NCBI GenBank assembly: GCA_037039685.1
Contig: JAWNGF010000003.1
Location: 558,001 to 622,000 of the forward strand
Reading direction: 5' to 3'
DNA from: Ceratobasidium sp. AG-K
Lineage: Eukaryota; Basidiomycota; Agaricomycetes; Cantharellales; Ceratobasidiaceae
Length of the DNA: 64,000 bases
Part shown: piece by piece, positions 48,822 through 59,624 of the stretch
How the letters are laid out: the number at the start of each line of letters is the position of its first letter
How positions within the stretch are numbered: position 1 is the stretch's first letter
Made by a program: the position numbers and the translations under genes
The notes under the pieces: model-generated
What the model was told of the DNA's origin: nothing
The model's database searches: none
The model's input: only the letters and a program-made list of their open reading frames with translations

Positions 48822-51466
48822 ATGAGTTCTCAGCACCCAAAAGGTTCAAAAAGACATTGTCTTGGCAAATGGATACGAAACCTTGTACCATCCGACAGCA
48901 ATCGTACTTCGCAACCTTGCCCAGGCTCTCAACAGCCCGAAGGTTCCGCCACGCTGTCGACTAGTGTTCAACTCCCGCCTTCCGGCCCTTCTCCCCCAAA
49001 CAATCAAATGACATCAGCCCTATCGCTTCCAACCCCAAAGCATAGTATATATGGACAGCAGGGCACAAGTCCCCTACCGCTTGACAACACCACGGGGGCT
49101 GAAGCGAATGCTAGCCCTAGACCCACAATGAGCAATCAGCTCAAAGAGGCGGGAACATCATCTGGTCTGTACTTGAGACCACCCTTCGAGTATTTGAAAA
49201 GAGCACGGAAGTATTCCCGCTGCTGAAGGAAGCTGTAGGGGGATTTATCGCTTGCCGGGACATTGTCCAGGTTTGTTCATGTTTGCGTTTCACCTGTGTG
49301 ACATCTAACGGATAGGAGCAGGGAGGACTATGAAGAACTGGCAACTGAGCTCAAGGCAACGGTCGCGACGTTGGAGCCATACCTCAGCGAGCTAGGAGAA
49401 CAAAGCCCCGATGTTGTGGAGCTCATGTCGTGAGTAATGAGTGTTATCTCGCACCTTAGACACATTGACTCAGCCTGAGTAGATTCATCGATGTGCAAGT
49501 TAAGCACATCCACAAGCAGAAGGAGATCGGCAAGGCGAATCAATTTATCGAATCGGCGCAAGGCAAGGAGGGTGTGATGAGGTGCTACCGCAAGATGGAT
49601 CAGTTGTTTCGTTGCCTACAAGTAGGTGCTCAACGCTTGGGCCTGCAGAATGAGGACTCACGTGGGGATAGAACTCCATCACTCTGCGGACCCTGAAAAA
49701 TACAAATAAGCAGTGTTTGGTGGGTAAACCCCAGTATGAGGGAGCGCGTATTGATGCTAAGTACTGTGATACCAGGACTCGCTACTTCAATCCTTGTCGC
49801 CCGCAGACGAAGCTGTTTCCATCTCTAGCTACTCCACCACTATTAAGCCCCGTGCATGTACAAAGCAGACTTGCGAGAAGGTTCAGTCAGACCTACAAAA
49901 CTGGGTACAGGATCCAAATGGTGCCAAAATCTACTGGATGAATGGAATGGCGGGGACTGGCAAAACTACCATGGCATACAGTTTGTGGGAATGGCTTGAA
50001 GCAAATAACAAACTTGGCGCAAGCTTCTTCTTCTCTCATAGCCTGGGTTTGTGCTACGACATCAATAGGCTTATACCCACAATCGCACACCAGCTCACCC
50101 GGCGCTGGCCTCTGTTTTGGTCCGCATTGCTCAAAATTTTGGATACTAACTCTAGCGTTGGAAAGCTCGATGTCGAGCGGCAGTTTCAGGGACTTATACG
50201 AGAGCCTATGCAGGAGATAAAAGACCCTGGCTCTTTCTCAGGAGACCTTGTGATTGTAATTGACGCGCTGGACGAGTGCGAGGCTAATCGGGAGATCCAA
50301 ATGGTCTTACGGATGCTGCTGAAATTTGTGAAAGACTTGTCGTTTAAGTTTTTCCTGACGAGCTGGCCTGAATACCACATCTCCGGGGAAATGCAATCAT
50401 TGCCTTCTATACTCCACCTGCATGATATTGAGCAGCCGATTGTGGAAGAAGACATCAGGAAGTATCTTGCTGAGGCGCTGAGCTGCATTTCTCTGCCTCC
50501 ATCTGTCGAGGAAATTGCTCAACTTGCCAAACATGCAGGTAAACTATTCATCTACACCACCACTACTGTGCGGTACATTTGTCTGGATAAGACCCTTGTC
50601 AACTCCAGGGACTGGCTCCAGACTATGCTTTCAATCGACTCAAAACCATTTGGCGGGAGCAAGTTGAAAAATATGTACAATGAGCTAGATTGGCTATACA
50701 CAGCCATCCTTGCTGCATCATTCAGCAATGACCTCAAGCCAGAAGAAATGGAGAGCAAGCAGCTTGTGCTCCAAACAATTATTTGTCTGAAGGAGCGACT
50801 GGGTTCCTTGGCAATTGCAGTCCTTCTTGACCTCACTGAAGACCAGGTCTCATTCTCCATACAGTCTCTACAATCAGTCTTACACTTATCCAAAAAGACT
50901 GGGTTAATTTTGACCCTACATGCATCATTTCCCAATTATATGTTTATTGAGATATTACCAAGAACGTCTTGCACTCAATGAGCTTCTTAGCTAGGCCACG
51001 CAGTGGAAGTGAACTACAGGATGGTGTATTGTACAAATACGCAGTCGCTTTATATACACACATGAGTAGAACATGAGAGAACAATAAGAAAGCAATTAGT
51101 AACACGCATACGTGTACTATCAGTCAGCACAGAAATAATCAGTCAGCATATAGTGAGTCAATTCGCCACATTCGGTAGGAGGCAACGTGTACATTCGATT
51201 CGCATATTCCATTCAATTCACAATAATGTTCACCCAGTCCCAATCCCATAGGTGTTATTGCAATGAGTCAGAGCATAGCCAGTCACTTACCCACCAGTGC
51301 TTCAAGACAATGGAGCAACAGTTGCAGTTCAACATCTGCCAGCTTGAGTCATCATTGGTGTTTGATTGAGACGTATCAGATATGGAAAACCAGGTTAAAT
51401 CTTTCATTTCCTCCACCCTACTCTATGTGTGTTGCAACTGGAGCAAGCACTTATGGACAGCTACCT
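48822..51466 (+). pseudogene. NACHT protein N2, interrupted by insertions
   Basis: ATG 48822 MSSQHPKGSKRHCLGKWIRNL, then a Pro/Ser-rich linker. The coding frame shifts near 49160 between EAGTS and SVLETTLRVFEKSTEVFPLL. After an intron comes YEELATELKATVATLEPYL, then FIDVQVKHIHKQKEIGKANQ. The NACHT domain (49794-50940) is well kept: GMAGTGKTTMAYSLWEW (Walker A), VIVIDALDECEANREIQM (Walker B), FFLTSWPEYHI, ILHLHDIEQPIVEEDIRKYL. At 50945 a 281-bp insertion splits it, and homology to N1 resumes at 51226 (LQFNICQLESSLVFD). A TGA follows at about 51368, and the gene is cut at 51467 by LTR DNA. No WD40 part remains in the window. Inactive NLR-type gene, less decayed than N1. Confidence 0.85.
50945..51225 (+). 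mobile_element. 281-bp insertion in N2, possible solo LTR
   Basis: It starts TATTGAGATATTACC and ends TTCACAATA, with short inverted ends TATTG/CAATA. It is flanked by the 5-bp direct repeat ATGTT (50940-50944 and 51226-51230). Contains a TTTATATA box. No coding capacity. Fits a solo LTR or small non-autonomous element. Confidence 0.65.
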
Positions 51467-51908
51467 TGTCACAACCTTTTCTTGTTCCTTGTTATTTGCT
51501 CTGTTTGCCTTGTGTTGGGTCTCGTTCTGCTCGCCTTGGCGCATTTAGTCGCCTTTCTGCAAGCCATGGTTATGGGACATGCCTGCCTGGCATGTCTTCT
51601 CTTTGCCTCTTTCTCCATGGATTTATCTTGTCTCCTTTGTCTTGCCTGCGTTTCTTTCTGACTCTTGCTTTTTCCTTGTTCTCTCCCTTGTCGCCTTCTA
51701 TCTATTGTACATAGCCACACTAGATAGTATATATACCAGCAACCCAAGTCTTGTCTCTACAAGACTTGTTCTCTTGTCGTTTTCCCCATTACTCATTGTG
51801 TGACTCACTTAGGCCTAAGTGCCATACATTCGACCCTTGTTGTCACCCCAACCCCCCTTCTCACTGCCTGTGGAGTCTTGGCCTCCAAGGTTCAGCTAGG
51901 GTTGTGAC
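51467..51908 (+). mobile_element. LTR-like element with 10-bp inverted ends
   Basis: Begins TGTCACAACC and ends GGTTGTGACA, exact inverted complements with TG...CA ends. A TATATATA box lies near 51727. No matching target duplication is visible. It replaces the rest of gene N2. Confidence 0.6.
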
Positions 51909-51933
51909 ACTAGAACAAGTCTTGTTGCCTTTG

Positions 51934-52391
51934 TGTCGTGAGCTAGCTCCCTCCATTGGACTTGCCTGTTGTCTTGCCTGCCTGTGTTCTCCTTTGCGTT
52001 GTGATTCTGTTTCCATTTGCCGCGTTGCCACCTTCTTGTGGTTGTTTCTGTTACACTGTGTAACGCGGCTGTGCTTTGTACAAGTCATGTCTGTTCATAC
52101 AGCATGACTCACATGGACACTCCTGATTGGCTGTTATGTGTGACTTGTGTGGCTGCGCCTTGTATGACTTGGCCACTTCTTGAATATATATAGAGGACCA
52201 ACAAGCCTGGTAACCCCAGCTTGTTTTGTCTCGTCAAAACATCCCCTCTGAGTGACACTTTGAATGACCCCTACCCTCAAAAGCCTACAGACACTTAAGT
52301 GTGTTGCGGTTCAAGAGGTCACTTAGGTCTTAGTGCCATCCACTTTCCATCGCGGCTTGTCTCATAGCCACTAAAGAAGAAGCTTACGACA
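51934..52391 (+). mobile_element. 5' LTR of gypsy element Q
   Basis: 458 bp, TGTCGTGAGC...GCTTACGACA. The same family as the LTRs at 57424-57879 and 58362-58818, in opposite orientation. TATATATA at 52185-52192 is followed about 30 bp later by AGCTTGTTTTGT (52218-52229), the likely RNA start. Confidence 0.9.
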
Positions 52392-52393
52392 TT

Positions 52394-52405
52394 ACAAAAC
52401 AAGCT
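52394..52405 (+). promoter_or_regulatory. Self-primer binding site of element Q
   Basis: ACAAAACAAGCT, two bases after the LTR, is the exact complement of AGCTTGTTTTGT at 52218-52229 in the same LTR. It has no TGG start as a tRNA-primed site would have. Confidence 0.6.
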
Positions 52406-52413
52406 TAACAATC

Positions 52414-52598
52414 ATGTCCATTCAGGAGGACATGGGATTGCGTCTTGTAACTCCATTATCAATAAGGAGAGGACCAAGTAGGGCCTCAAGACCTACAAGT
52501 TCCCTCAATGAGCAAGATATCGCACAAGCACGAGCCAGAGGACCAGCAAGGTCTCGCCCACAAAGCCAAGCCTCTATGCCTGGAACATTCAACACTGA
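52414..52598 (+). pseudogene. gag N-terminal fragment of element Q
   Basis: ATG 52414 opens MSIQEDMGLRLVTPLSIRRG and stays open until the next LTR begins at 52599. The rest of the element's coding region was displaced by the insertion of element P. Confidence 0.7.
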
Positions 52599-53087
52599 TG
52601 TCGTGACCTGTCCTGCCCTCTGTTTCTCCTTCTGCGGACTTGTGGCTTGTATCGGCGCCTTATGCGCCTCTTCTGTTTAGATGTGCCCTCTCCCTTGTTT
52701 AGTGAGGTGTATGGATGATGTGTCACCACGAGTCATATGACTCATGCTGTTTTCTATTGGCTGGCCTGCACAGCCCCTTTATGACTTGGACTTTGACTCA
52801 GAGAAGTGACTCATGTATATACTATGACTCACCTGTTCTCTGAGTATATATACTGGCATGCAAGCATGGTCATCCCCAGCTTGCTTTGCCTCGTCAACTC
52901 TCCCTGCAGTGTGTGATCAGAGGCACTTGGCTACTTAGCCACTACAGCAGCCACTTGGGATTTGGAGCTAGGACTTCTACTTAGAAGCTAGTGATTTCCC
53001 TTAGCGATTTAGTCTACTTAGACTTATTGCTCACGGTCAACAAGGCAATTAGCAGTCATCAACTCTACTACTTAGCAGGTTGCGACA
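52599..53087 (+). mobile_element. 5' LTR of gypsy element P
   Basis: 489 bp, TGTCGTGACC...GTTGCGACA. Related to but distinct from the Q/M LTR. TATATATA at 52845-52852, candidate RNA start AGCTTGCTTTGC at 52878. It sits inside Q gag. Confidence 0.8.
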
Positions 53088-53089
53088 TT

Positions 53090-53100
53090 GCAAACAAGCT
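53090..53100 (+). promoter_or_regulatory. Putative self-primer site of element P
   Basis: GCAAACAAGCT is complementary to the candidate RNA start AGCTTGCTTTGC except for one unpaired base. Position two bases after the LTR, as in element Q. Confidence 0.5.
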
Positions 53101-53148
53101 CTTTCTCCACTGAGCCACAAGAAAACAAGGTCACGTGACTTCACAACA

Positions 53149-55374
53149 ATGAACTCAAGATCCTTGAGCGCAGTGTCAAACAGGCAGGCTACTGAGCCTG
53201 CGCCACAAATAGTCGAACTACAATCAAACCCTTCAAGAGGAGCAAGGGATTGAGCTGGAGATTGGACGGCCCTGCTTAGAAGCAATAGCCGGGTATCTAG
53301 ACCCCCATCTACTAGCGTCCCTGGGGGAATCAGAAATATTATTGAAACTTTGGGAACTCAAGGAGAAATATCTATCTCAAACAGACAAGGATCCACTTCC
53401 CCAACTATCCGAATAGCCGAACAACCAATCAATACTCCTCCCCCACCAAGTCCACAAATCAGTCAAAGGGACATAGTCAGCCCTAGAGCACACTGTATTA
53501 TTAGAATACCAGCACCACTTAGGAATGCTACTCCAGGCCCATCAAACCCCATCCAAGCACCACCTCCACAACAGCACACAATGGCAACTGGAAGGCGGCA
53601 GCCACTGGAAATGCCAAACTTTGACAACATCTTTCCTCCTGCTGCAGGAACTCCAGCGGGACCTATGGCACCCACACTGGCATCAATGCCAGAATTGATG
53701 GTGATTACTAGGACACATAGCGCAGCCAGCGTGCCATCCACATTTGAATCCCAACAAAGCATTGAGACCATCTCTCAGGATGAATGGTTGAGAAACAAAT
53801 TACTGGTAGAAAACGCTGAAGGAAGAAGGGTTGAAACCCTAGAAAGGATTTTCAACACTCTACAGGTCCAATACCAACAAGAAAACGTGGTCCAAGCTCT
53901 GAGAATCAAAGGCCTCAAACGTTGATGGGACCTTCAACAGCAAGACAGCAACAATATGATGCAGTGGATTGAGCGCATTGCTTCCAGAACTGAAGACAGA
54001 GTCAACACCTTCTACGAACGTCTCTGCAACGTTAATCGCACACAACAAAGGGTCGAGCAAGTATTTGAACGATCAGTAGAAAACTTTGAGTACATCAACC
54101 AACAATTGGTGGCTCAAAATCAGCTGATTACTCAGAACCTGCAAAACCAAGTTGATTGGATCAACAGGATAGAAGAAACTATCGGAAGAATGGCTGAAGG
54201 AATGAGGAACATTATGGTTACTCTAGGACAGATTGATGAGGAAGTTGCTGAAGGTTCCCAAGATCAAGCCAACCGACTCAGGGAAATCCGGACAGGGGGA
54301 CAAGAAATGTTTGATCTCCTTGAGCAAATTGGAGCAGACGCCCAAGTAGAGTCAGATCACTGACGTGAGGAGTCTAGACAAACTTCTGTGGAAAATCCAA
54401 ATCCTAGGGAACCTCCCCCGCATAGGAGGAACATCTCACCCCAAGGAAGGCAATCTCCCTCATTCAAGGTGCAAGGGCAATCAGGCTATCAAATCAGGGA
54501 TGAAGGAAGAACCTTCATCTTTCAAACAGGACAGGGTGGAAACGGGAATGGATCAGGCCCACGCATCAAGATGCCCAAAGCATTTGAAGGAATGAGGGGA
54601 ACAGCCGCCAAAACATTCCTTGCGCGGATGAAAGCATTTTTCTGCTTGAACCCAAATCAATACAACACTGAGGAACGGCAAATTGTTGCAACCCTCATGA
54701 ATATGGCAGAAGGAGCAGCAGGAAACTGGGCACAACCCACCCTCAATTGGTACAACAACAACAAAAACCATCCTTGGCTAGAATCATGGGAAGCTTTCCA
54801 AAACGCCTATGAGAAGCAGTGGAGCAACCCTAGCAAGAAAATCCAAGCAGAAAAGGGAATTCAACGGCTCTACCAGAACAAATCTGTAGGCAAATATGTC
54901 TCTGAATTCCGACTTCTTGCACAGGAACTCGATTGGAATGATGCTGCCTTGATTGCGCGTTTCAGGCAAGGTTTGAGTAGACTCATCAAAGCGGAACTTG
55001 TCTGCAAAGAACTCAGGGACAGGAGGGCCGCTGCACAAATGGATCTAGAAGGATGGATTGACATTGCCCTCCAGGCCAAAGAAATCCAAAAACTCACCAA
55101 TCCACAAAGCAGGGGAAAGAAGGAAGACAAGGCCGAAGGATCCAGAACCACTAGACAAGTGAAGGGAGATCTAGTTCCAAAGGCGGAAAAAACACGCCGC
55201 AAGGAGAACAACCTCTGCATCAAATGTGGAGAAGCAGGACACGCAATCGCTGACTGCAAGAAGGAATGGACCTACAAGGACAAAGGAAAAGCACCAGTGA
55301 AAGGAAAAGCCAGCAAAGTGAAGGAAGGAGAAGTGGAGGAAACCAAGTCCACCGATTCGGAGTCAGAAAACTAG
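53149..55374 (+). pseudogene. gag of gypsy element P, three in-frame TGA codons
   Basis: One frame runs from ATG 53149 to 55374 and is broken by TGA at 53251-53253, 53923-53925 and 54361-54363. The N-terminal part is Pro/Ser-rich. The middle is a long helical, coiled-coil-like region (RTQQRVEQVFERSVENFEYI). The capsid-like part is at 54570-55100 (FLARMKAFFCLNPNQYNTEER, YVSEFRLLAQELDW) and a CCHC zinc knuckle CIKCGEAGHAIADC at about 55218. A basic Lys-rich tail overlaps pol. Gag packages the element RNA in cytoplasmic particles. All three stops are of the kind produced by C-to-T (CGA) or G-to-A (TGG) transitions. Not functional as it stands. Confidence 0.85.
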
Positions 55375-57423
55375 ATGGGCGTTGCTCCACTGTGTGTGAA
55401 GACGCCCCGATATCCTCTCTGCGAAATGTATACTACTGCAAAGCCACAAATGAATCACCCATGGTATATGCACAAGCAGAGGGAATCACAGAAAACATCT
55501 CTACTCTCATCAACTCTGGGTCCAGTAGAAACTTCATCGACCTGAACTTTGCGAAGAAAAACAAAATTCCTTTGGTCTCCTTACGAACTCCTAGAAACGT
55601 GGAAATGATTGACGGAAAAACTCAAAGAGCCTTGATCCGTCACCGTTGCAAATTGAAATTCAATATAGAAGGAAGAACTTTTGAACAAAGACCCTATGTC
55701 ATGCCAACAGGAACTCAACCTATGATCCTTGGCATCACATGGTTGAAGGAAACAAACCCTGAAATTTCATGGGCCCCATTCTCTATCAAGTGGAGAAAGG
55801 AGCCTGACATCCAGGCAAGAGCAGGAATGTTACAAGAACTTCCAGAAGAACTCAAGGACTTTGCCGATGTCTTTGACAAAGAACAATACAACAAACTCCC
55901 AGAACATAGGGAATGGGATTGCAAAATTGACTTCTACAACAACAACAGGCTTCCGAAACCAAAGAAGGCCTATCCGCCATCACCCAGAGAACGGGAAGCC
56001 ACAAGGGAGTACGTGAAGTTGGAACTGAAGTCAGGAAGGATCAGACCAAGCGACTCCCCTGTTGCCGCCAGCCTTTTCTTTGTCACAAAAGCTCTGAAAC
56101 CAGGACAAACCATCCCTGACCTGAGACCAGTTGTCAACTACAGAGGAGCAAACACAGAAACTATCCCTGACCGCTACCCCATACCATTGATGGACCAACT
56201 TCTAGAAATCTTCAAGAAAAATAGCAACAAGTCAGACAAGGAACTTTTTATCACTTCTCTGGACTTGAAAAATGGTTTCTGGAATGTGAGAATCAGAGAA
56301 GGAGACAAATGGAAGACAGCATTCAGCACTTCCAAAGGCCTCTTCAAATACACCGTTATGGCCTTTGGACTGAAGAATGCACCTTCAACATTCCAAAGAA
56401 TGATGAACAACATCTTGAGAGACCTGATCGGAAAAAAGATAGTAGTTTACATTGACAATATCTTGATTATCTCTAGAGGAAGAAACCAACACACTTTGGA
56501 CATCAGAGAAGTCCTCGGAAGGCTACGGAAGAACTATCTATATGGGAACCTCAAAAAGTGCACCTTTTACAGCAAAAAAGCCAATTGGGTAGGCTTTGTT
56601 GTGGACGAGAATGGTATCTCCATGAACAAAGACAAGATCAAGACCATCCAGGAATGGCCTGTCCCAAAAACTGTCAAGCAGCTACAAGCTTTTGTCGGCT
56701 TCTGCAACTTCTACAGAAGATTCGTGGTCTCTTTCTCCTCCATTGTCAAACCTTTGACTCAGCTCACTCGAAAGGACCAAAAATGGGAATGGAAGGAGGC
56801 ACACCAGGAGGCTTTTGAAAACTTGAAAAAAATGATCTCAGAAGAACCAGTACTGGCACATCCAGACAAATCAAAGCAATACTTCCTGGAAACGGATGCC
56901 TCAGGAGTTGCTCTAGGAGCAATCCTTAGTCAACAACAAAACGACGGATACCTGCACCCGATTGGCTTCCTTTCCAAAAGCTTCAAGGATGCGGAATTGA
57001 ATTATGACACGCACGAGAAGGAGCTTTTTGCTATCATTGAGGCATTGAGACATTGGCGCATTCACCTTGAAGGAACAAAGGAACCAGTGATCATCTACAC
57101 GGACCACAAAAACTTGACCTACTGGAAAGACTCTGTCAATTTCAACCGGAGACAGCACAGATGGCTTCTGATGTTAGCAAGTTACAATTTCGAAATACAC
57201 TATCGGCCTGGGAAAATGTCAGAAAAGCTGGACATTCTCTCTAGAAGAAGTGACCATGGGGACATTGCATCGGCAGAACAGACTATGATCTCCGCCAAAA
57301 GATTCAAGGGCTTTGCCGCTATGATGGGATCAGACCTCATGAGTGAACTCAAAGAAGCACAGGAAGAGGACAAAGCCCTACAAACCTTGATTGTCACTAC
57401 AAAGGACAAGGAGTCACTTCCAC
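55266..57423 (+). pseudogene. pol of gypsy element P, truncated and active-site mutated
   Basis: Overlaps gag in the -1 frame. Order: aspartic protease (LINSGSSRNF, about residue 82), reverse transcriptase (RYPIPLMDQLL, FGLKNAPSTFQRMMN, VVYIDNILI), then RNase H (FLETDASGVALGA, YDTHEKELFAIIEALRHWR, YTDHKNL). The protease Asp is Asn (AAC 55512-55514) and the second Asp of the RT YxDD box is Asn (AAT 56457-56459). Both are G-to-A changes that should abolish activity. The frame is cut at 57424, where a reverse-oriented LTR begins just after the RNase H/connection region, so integrase and chromodomain are absent. About 55-60% similar by eye to the M2 pol, so a separate family from M. Confidence 0.9.
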
Positions 57424-57879
57424 TGTCGTAAGCTTCTTCTTGGTGGCTATGAGACAAGCCGCGATGGAGAGTGGACGGCACTAAGACCTAAGTGACCTCT
57501 CGAACTGCAACACACTTAAGTGTCTGTAGGCTCTTGAGGGTAGGGGTGGTTCTGAGTGTCACTCAAAGGGATGTTTAGACGAGACAAAACAAGCTGGGGT
57601 TACCAGGCTTGTTGGTCCTCTATATATATTCAGAGAGCGGCCGAGTCATACAAGGCGCAGCCACAAGAGTCATACAAGACAGCCAGTCAGGAGTGTCCGT
57701 GTGAGTCATGCTGTATGAACAGACATGACTCGTACAAAGCACAGCCGCGTTACACAAAGTAACAGAACAACCACAAGAAGGTGGCAACGCGGCAAACGGA
57801 AACGGGGAATACAACACAAAGCGGAAGACAGGCGGGCGAGACGGTGGGTGAGTCCGATGGAGTGAGCTAGCTCACGACA
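57424..57879 (-). mobile_element. LTR of truncated minus-strand element M1
   Basis: 456 bp; on the minus strand TGTCGTGAGC...GCTTACGACA. Preceded on that strand by the polypurine tract AGGGGGGAGTAA (57880-57891). Inserted in P pol. Confidence 0.9.
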
Positions 57880-57920
57880 TTACTCCCCCCTAAGAGTCCG
57901 TTTGGGGGACCTGAACGGAC

Positions 57921-58361
57921 CTACTGCACCGCACAGTCCTTTTCCTTTTTCAGCATATACTCCTCCAACCCCTCCTCCTCCTCCAAGGTCAGGTCGATCG
58001 GATTGAAGACGGTATTGCCTGGTTCGTCCGAGAATTTCTCCCATTCCTCCCAGGTCTCCTCTTTTGTCCAGTCCGCCTTGGTCCAGTCCAAAACCCTTTC
58101 CTGAACCTCCACAAACTCCTCGTCCCACTGGCGCACATTGGGCTCCACCTCCTTCCATGCTGACACATCAGTCTCCTCCTTCTTCCACCAGAAGGGCTCC
58201 CAGTCAATCTTCTCCTTCTGGTATCGGCCCCTCTCCATCCTCCAGTCGCTTAGGTCCTTCTCGTAGTTGGCGTCCCAAGCGTCGTACCATCTAGGCCGAA
58301 GCGTTGGCTGCCTTCCGTCGTACCCGGGTACCCATTCGCTCGAGTATGCTCCCTCTTGTCC
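57921..58361 (-). pseudogene. ORF3 C-terminal fragment of element M1
   Basis: Reads WMPGYDG-like region to MERGRYQKEKIDWEPFWW and ends KKEKDCAVQ at 57921. It is nearly identical to the C-terminal part of the ORF3 at 58860-59624 but without that copy's stop. Its upstream part was removed where the next LTR (58362) begins. Confidence 0.75.
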
Positions 58362-58818
58362 TGTCGTAAGCTTCTACTAAGTGGCTATGAGACAAGCCGC
58401 GATGGAGAGTGGACGGCACTAAGACCTAAGTGACCTCTTGAACCGCAACACACTTAAGCGTCTGTAGGCTCTTGAGGGTAGGGGTGGTACTAAGTGTCAC
58501 TCAGAGGGGATGTTTTGACGAGACAAAACAAGCTGGGGTTACCAGGCTTGTTGGTCCTCTATATATATTCACAAAACGGCCGAGTCATACAAAGCGCAGC
58601 CGTAAGAGTCATAACAGTCTACCAGTCAGGAGTGTCCGTGTGAGTCATGCTGTATGAACAGACATGACTCGTACAAAGCACAGCCGCGTTACACAAAGTA
58701 ACAGAACAACCACAAGAAGGTGGCAACGCGGCAAACGGAAACGGGGGAAACAACACAAAGCGGAAGACAGGCGGGCAAGACAGTGGGCGAGTCCGATGGA
58801 GTGAGCTAGCTCACGACA
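58362..58818 (-). mobile_element. 3' LTR of minus-strand gypsy element M2
   Basis: 457 bp, near-identical to 57424-57879. On the minus strand it follows ORF3 and a polypurine tract (58819-58832). The 5' LTR of M2 must lie beyond the right edge. Confidence 0.9.
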
Positions 58819-58859
58819 TTACTCCCCCCTAAGAGTCCGTTTGGGGGACCTGAACGGAC

Positions 58860-59624
58860 CTACTGCACCGCACAGTCCTTTTCCTTTTTCAGCATATACT
58901 CCTCCAACCCCTCCTCCTCCACCAAGGTCAGGTCAATGGGATTGAAGACGGTATTGCCTGGTTCGTCCGAGAATTTCTCCCATTCCTCCCAGGTCTCCTC
59001 CTTTGTCCAGTCCGCCTTGGCCCAGTCCAAAACCCTTTCCTGAACCTCCACAAACTCCTCGTCCCACTGGCGCACATTGGGCTCCACCTCCTTCCATGCT
59101 GACACATCAGTCTCCTCCTTCTTCCACCAGAAGGGCTCCCAGTCAATCTTCTCCTTCTGGTATCAGCCCCTCTCCATCCTCCAGTCGCTTAGGTCCTTCT
59201 CGTAGTTGGCGTCCCAAGCGTCGTACCATCTAGGTCGGAGCGTTGGCTGCCTTCCGTCGTACCCGGGTACCCATTCGCTCGAGTATGCTCCCTCTTGTCC
59301 CCATTCAACCACCCCGAGCATGTGGGTGGAGAGGAGGACGACCTCGGAGACCTGGAAAGCGGCGCACCCTCGGCAGACGAATATGTCCTTCCGTAGGAGT
59401 TGCATGCGTGTCGGCCATTTCTTTCCAACCCATTGGAACTCTCCCAGGTCCGAGTGCAGGACGTCGTCCGACGCCCTAAAGTGCATCCTTCCCGAGCTTT
59501 GTTGGGACCTTTTAAAAACGTAGAGTGCGGCCCCGGAGTCGAGGATCCTTGCTGTGGCAAAAGCAGGTCCTTCGAGGACGCGGACAAGGTTGTTGGCAAT
59601 GGTGGCACGGCTGACGGCAGGCAT
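58860..59624 (-). pseudogene. ORF3 of gypsy element M2, one in-frame stop
   Basis: ATG 59624 opens MPAVSRATIANNLVRVLEGP. The frame runs about 250 codons to 58860, broken once by TGA near 59163 (MERG-stop-YQKEKID; the M1 copy has CGA there). The N half is mixed alpha/beta with LHSDLGEFQWVGKKWP and ICRGCAAF-like Cys. The C half is Trp/Glu-rich (WEPFWWKKEETDVSAWKEVE). No signal peptide or membrane span, so it is not envelope-like. It starts inside the open pol frame and lies between pol and the 3' LTR. I recognise no family. A position-conserved accessory protein of this retrotransposon lineage is the best description. Confidence 0.6.

Noticed and set aside
58861..59105. Antisense plus-strand frames over ORF3 (Ser/Pro-rich)
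   Set aside because: Mirror of the Glu/Trp-rich ORF3; no independent support.
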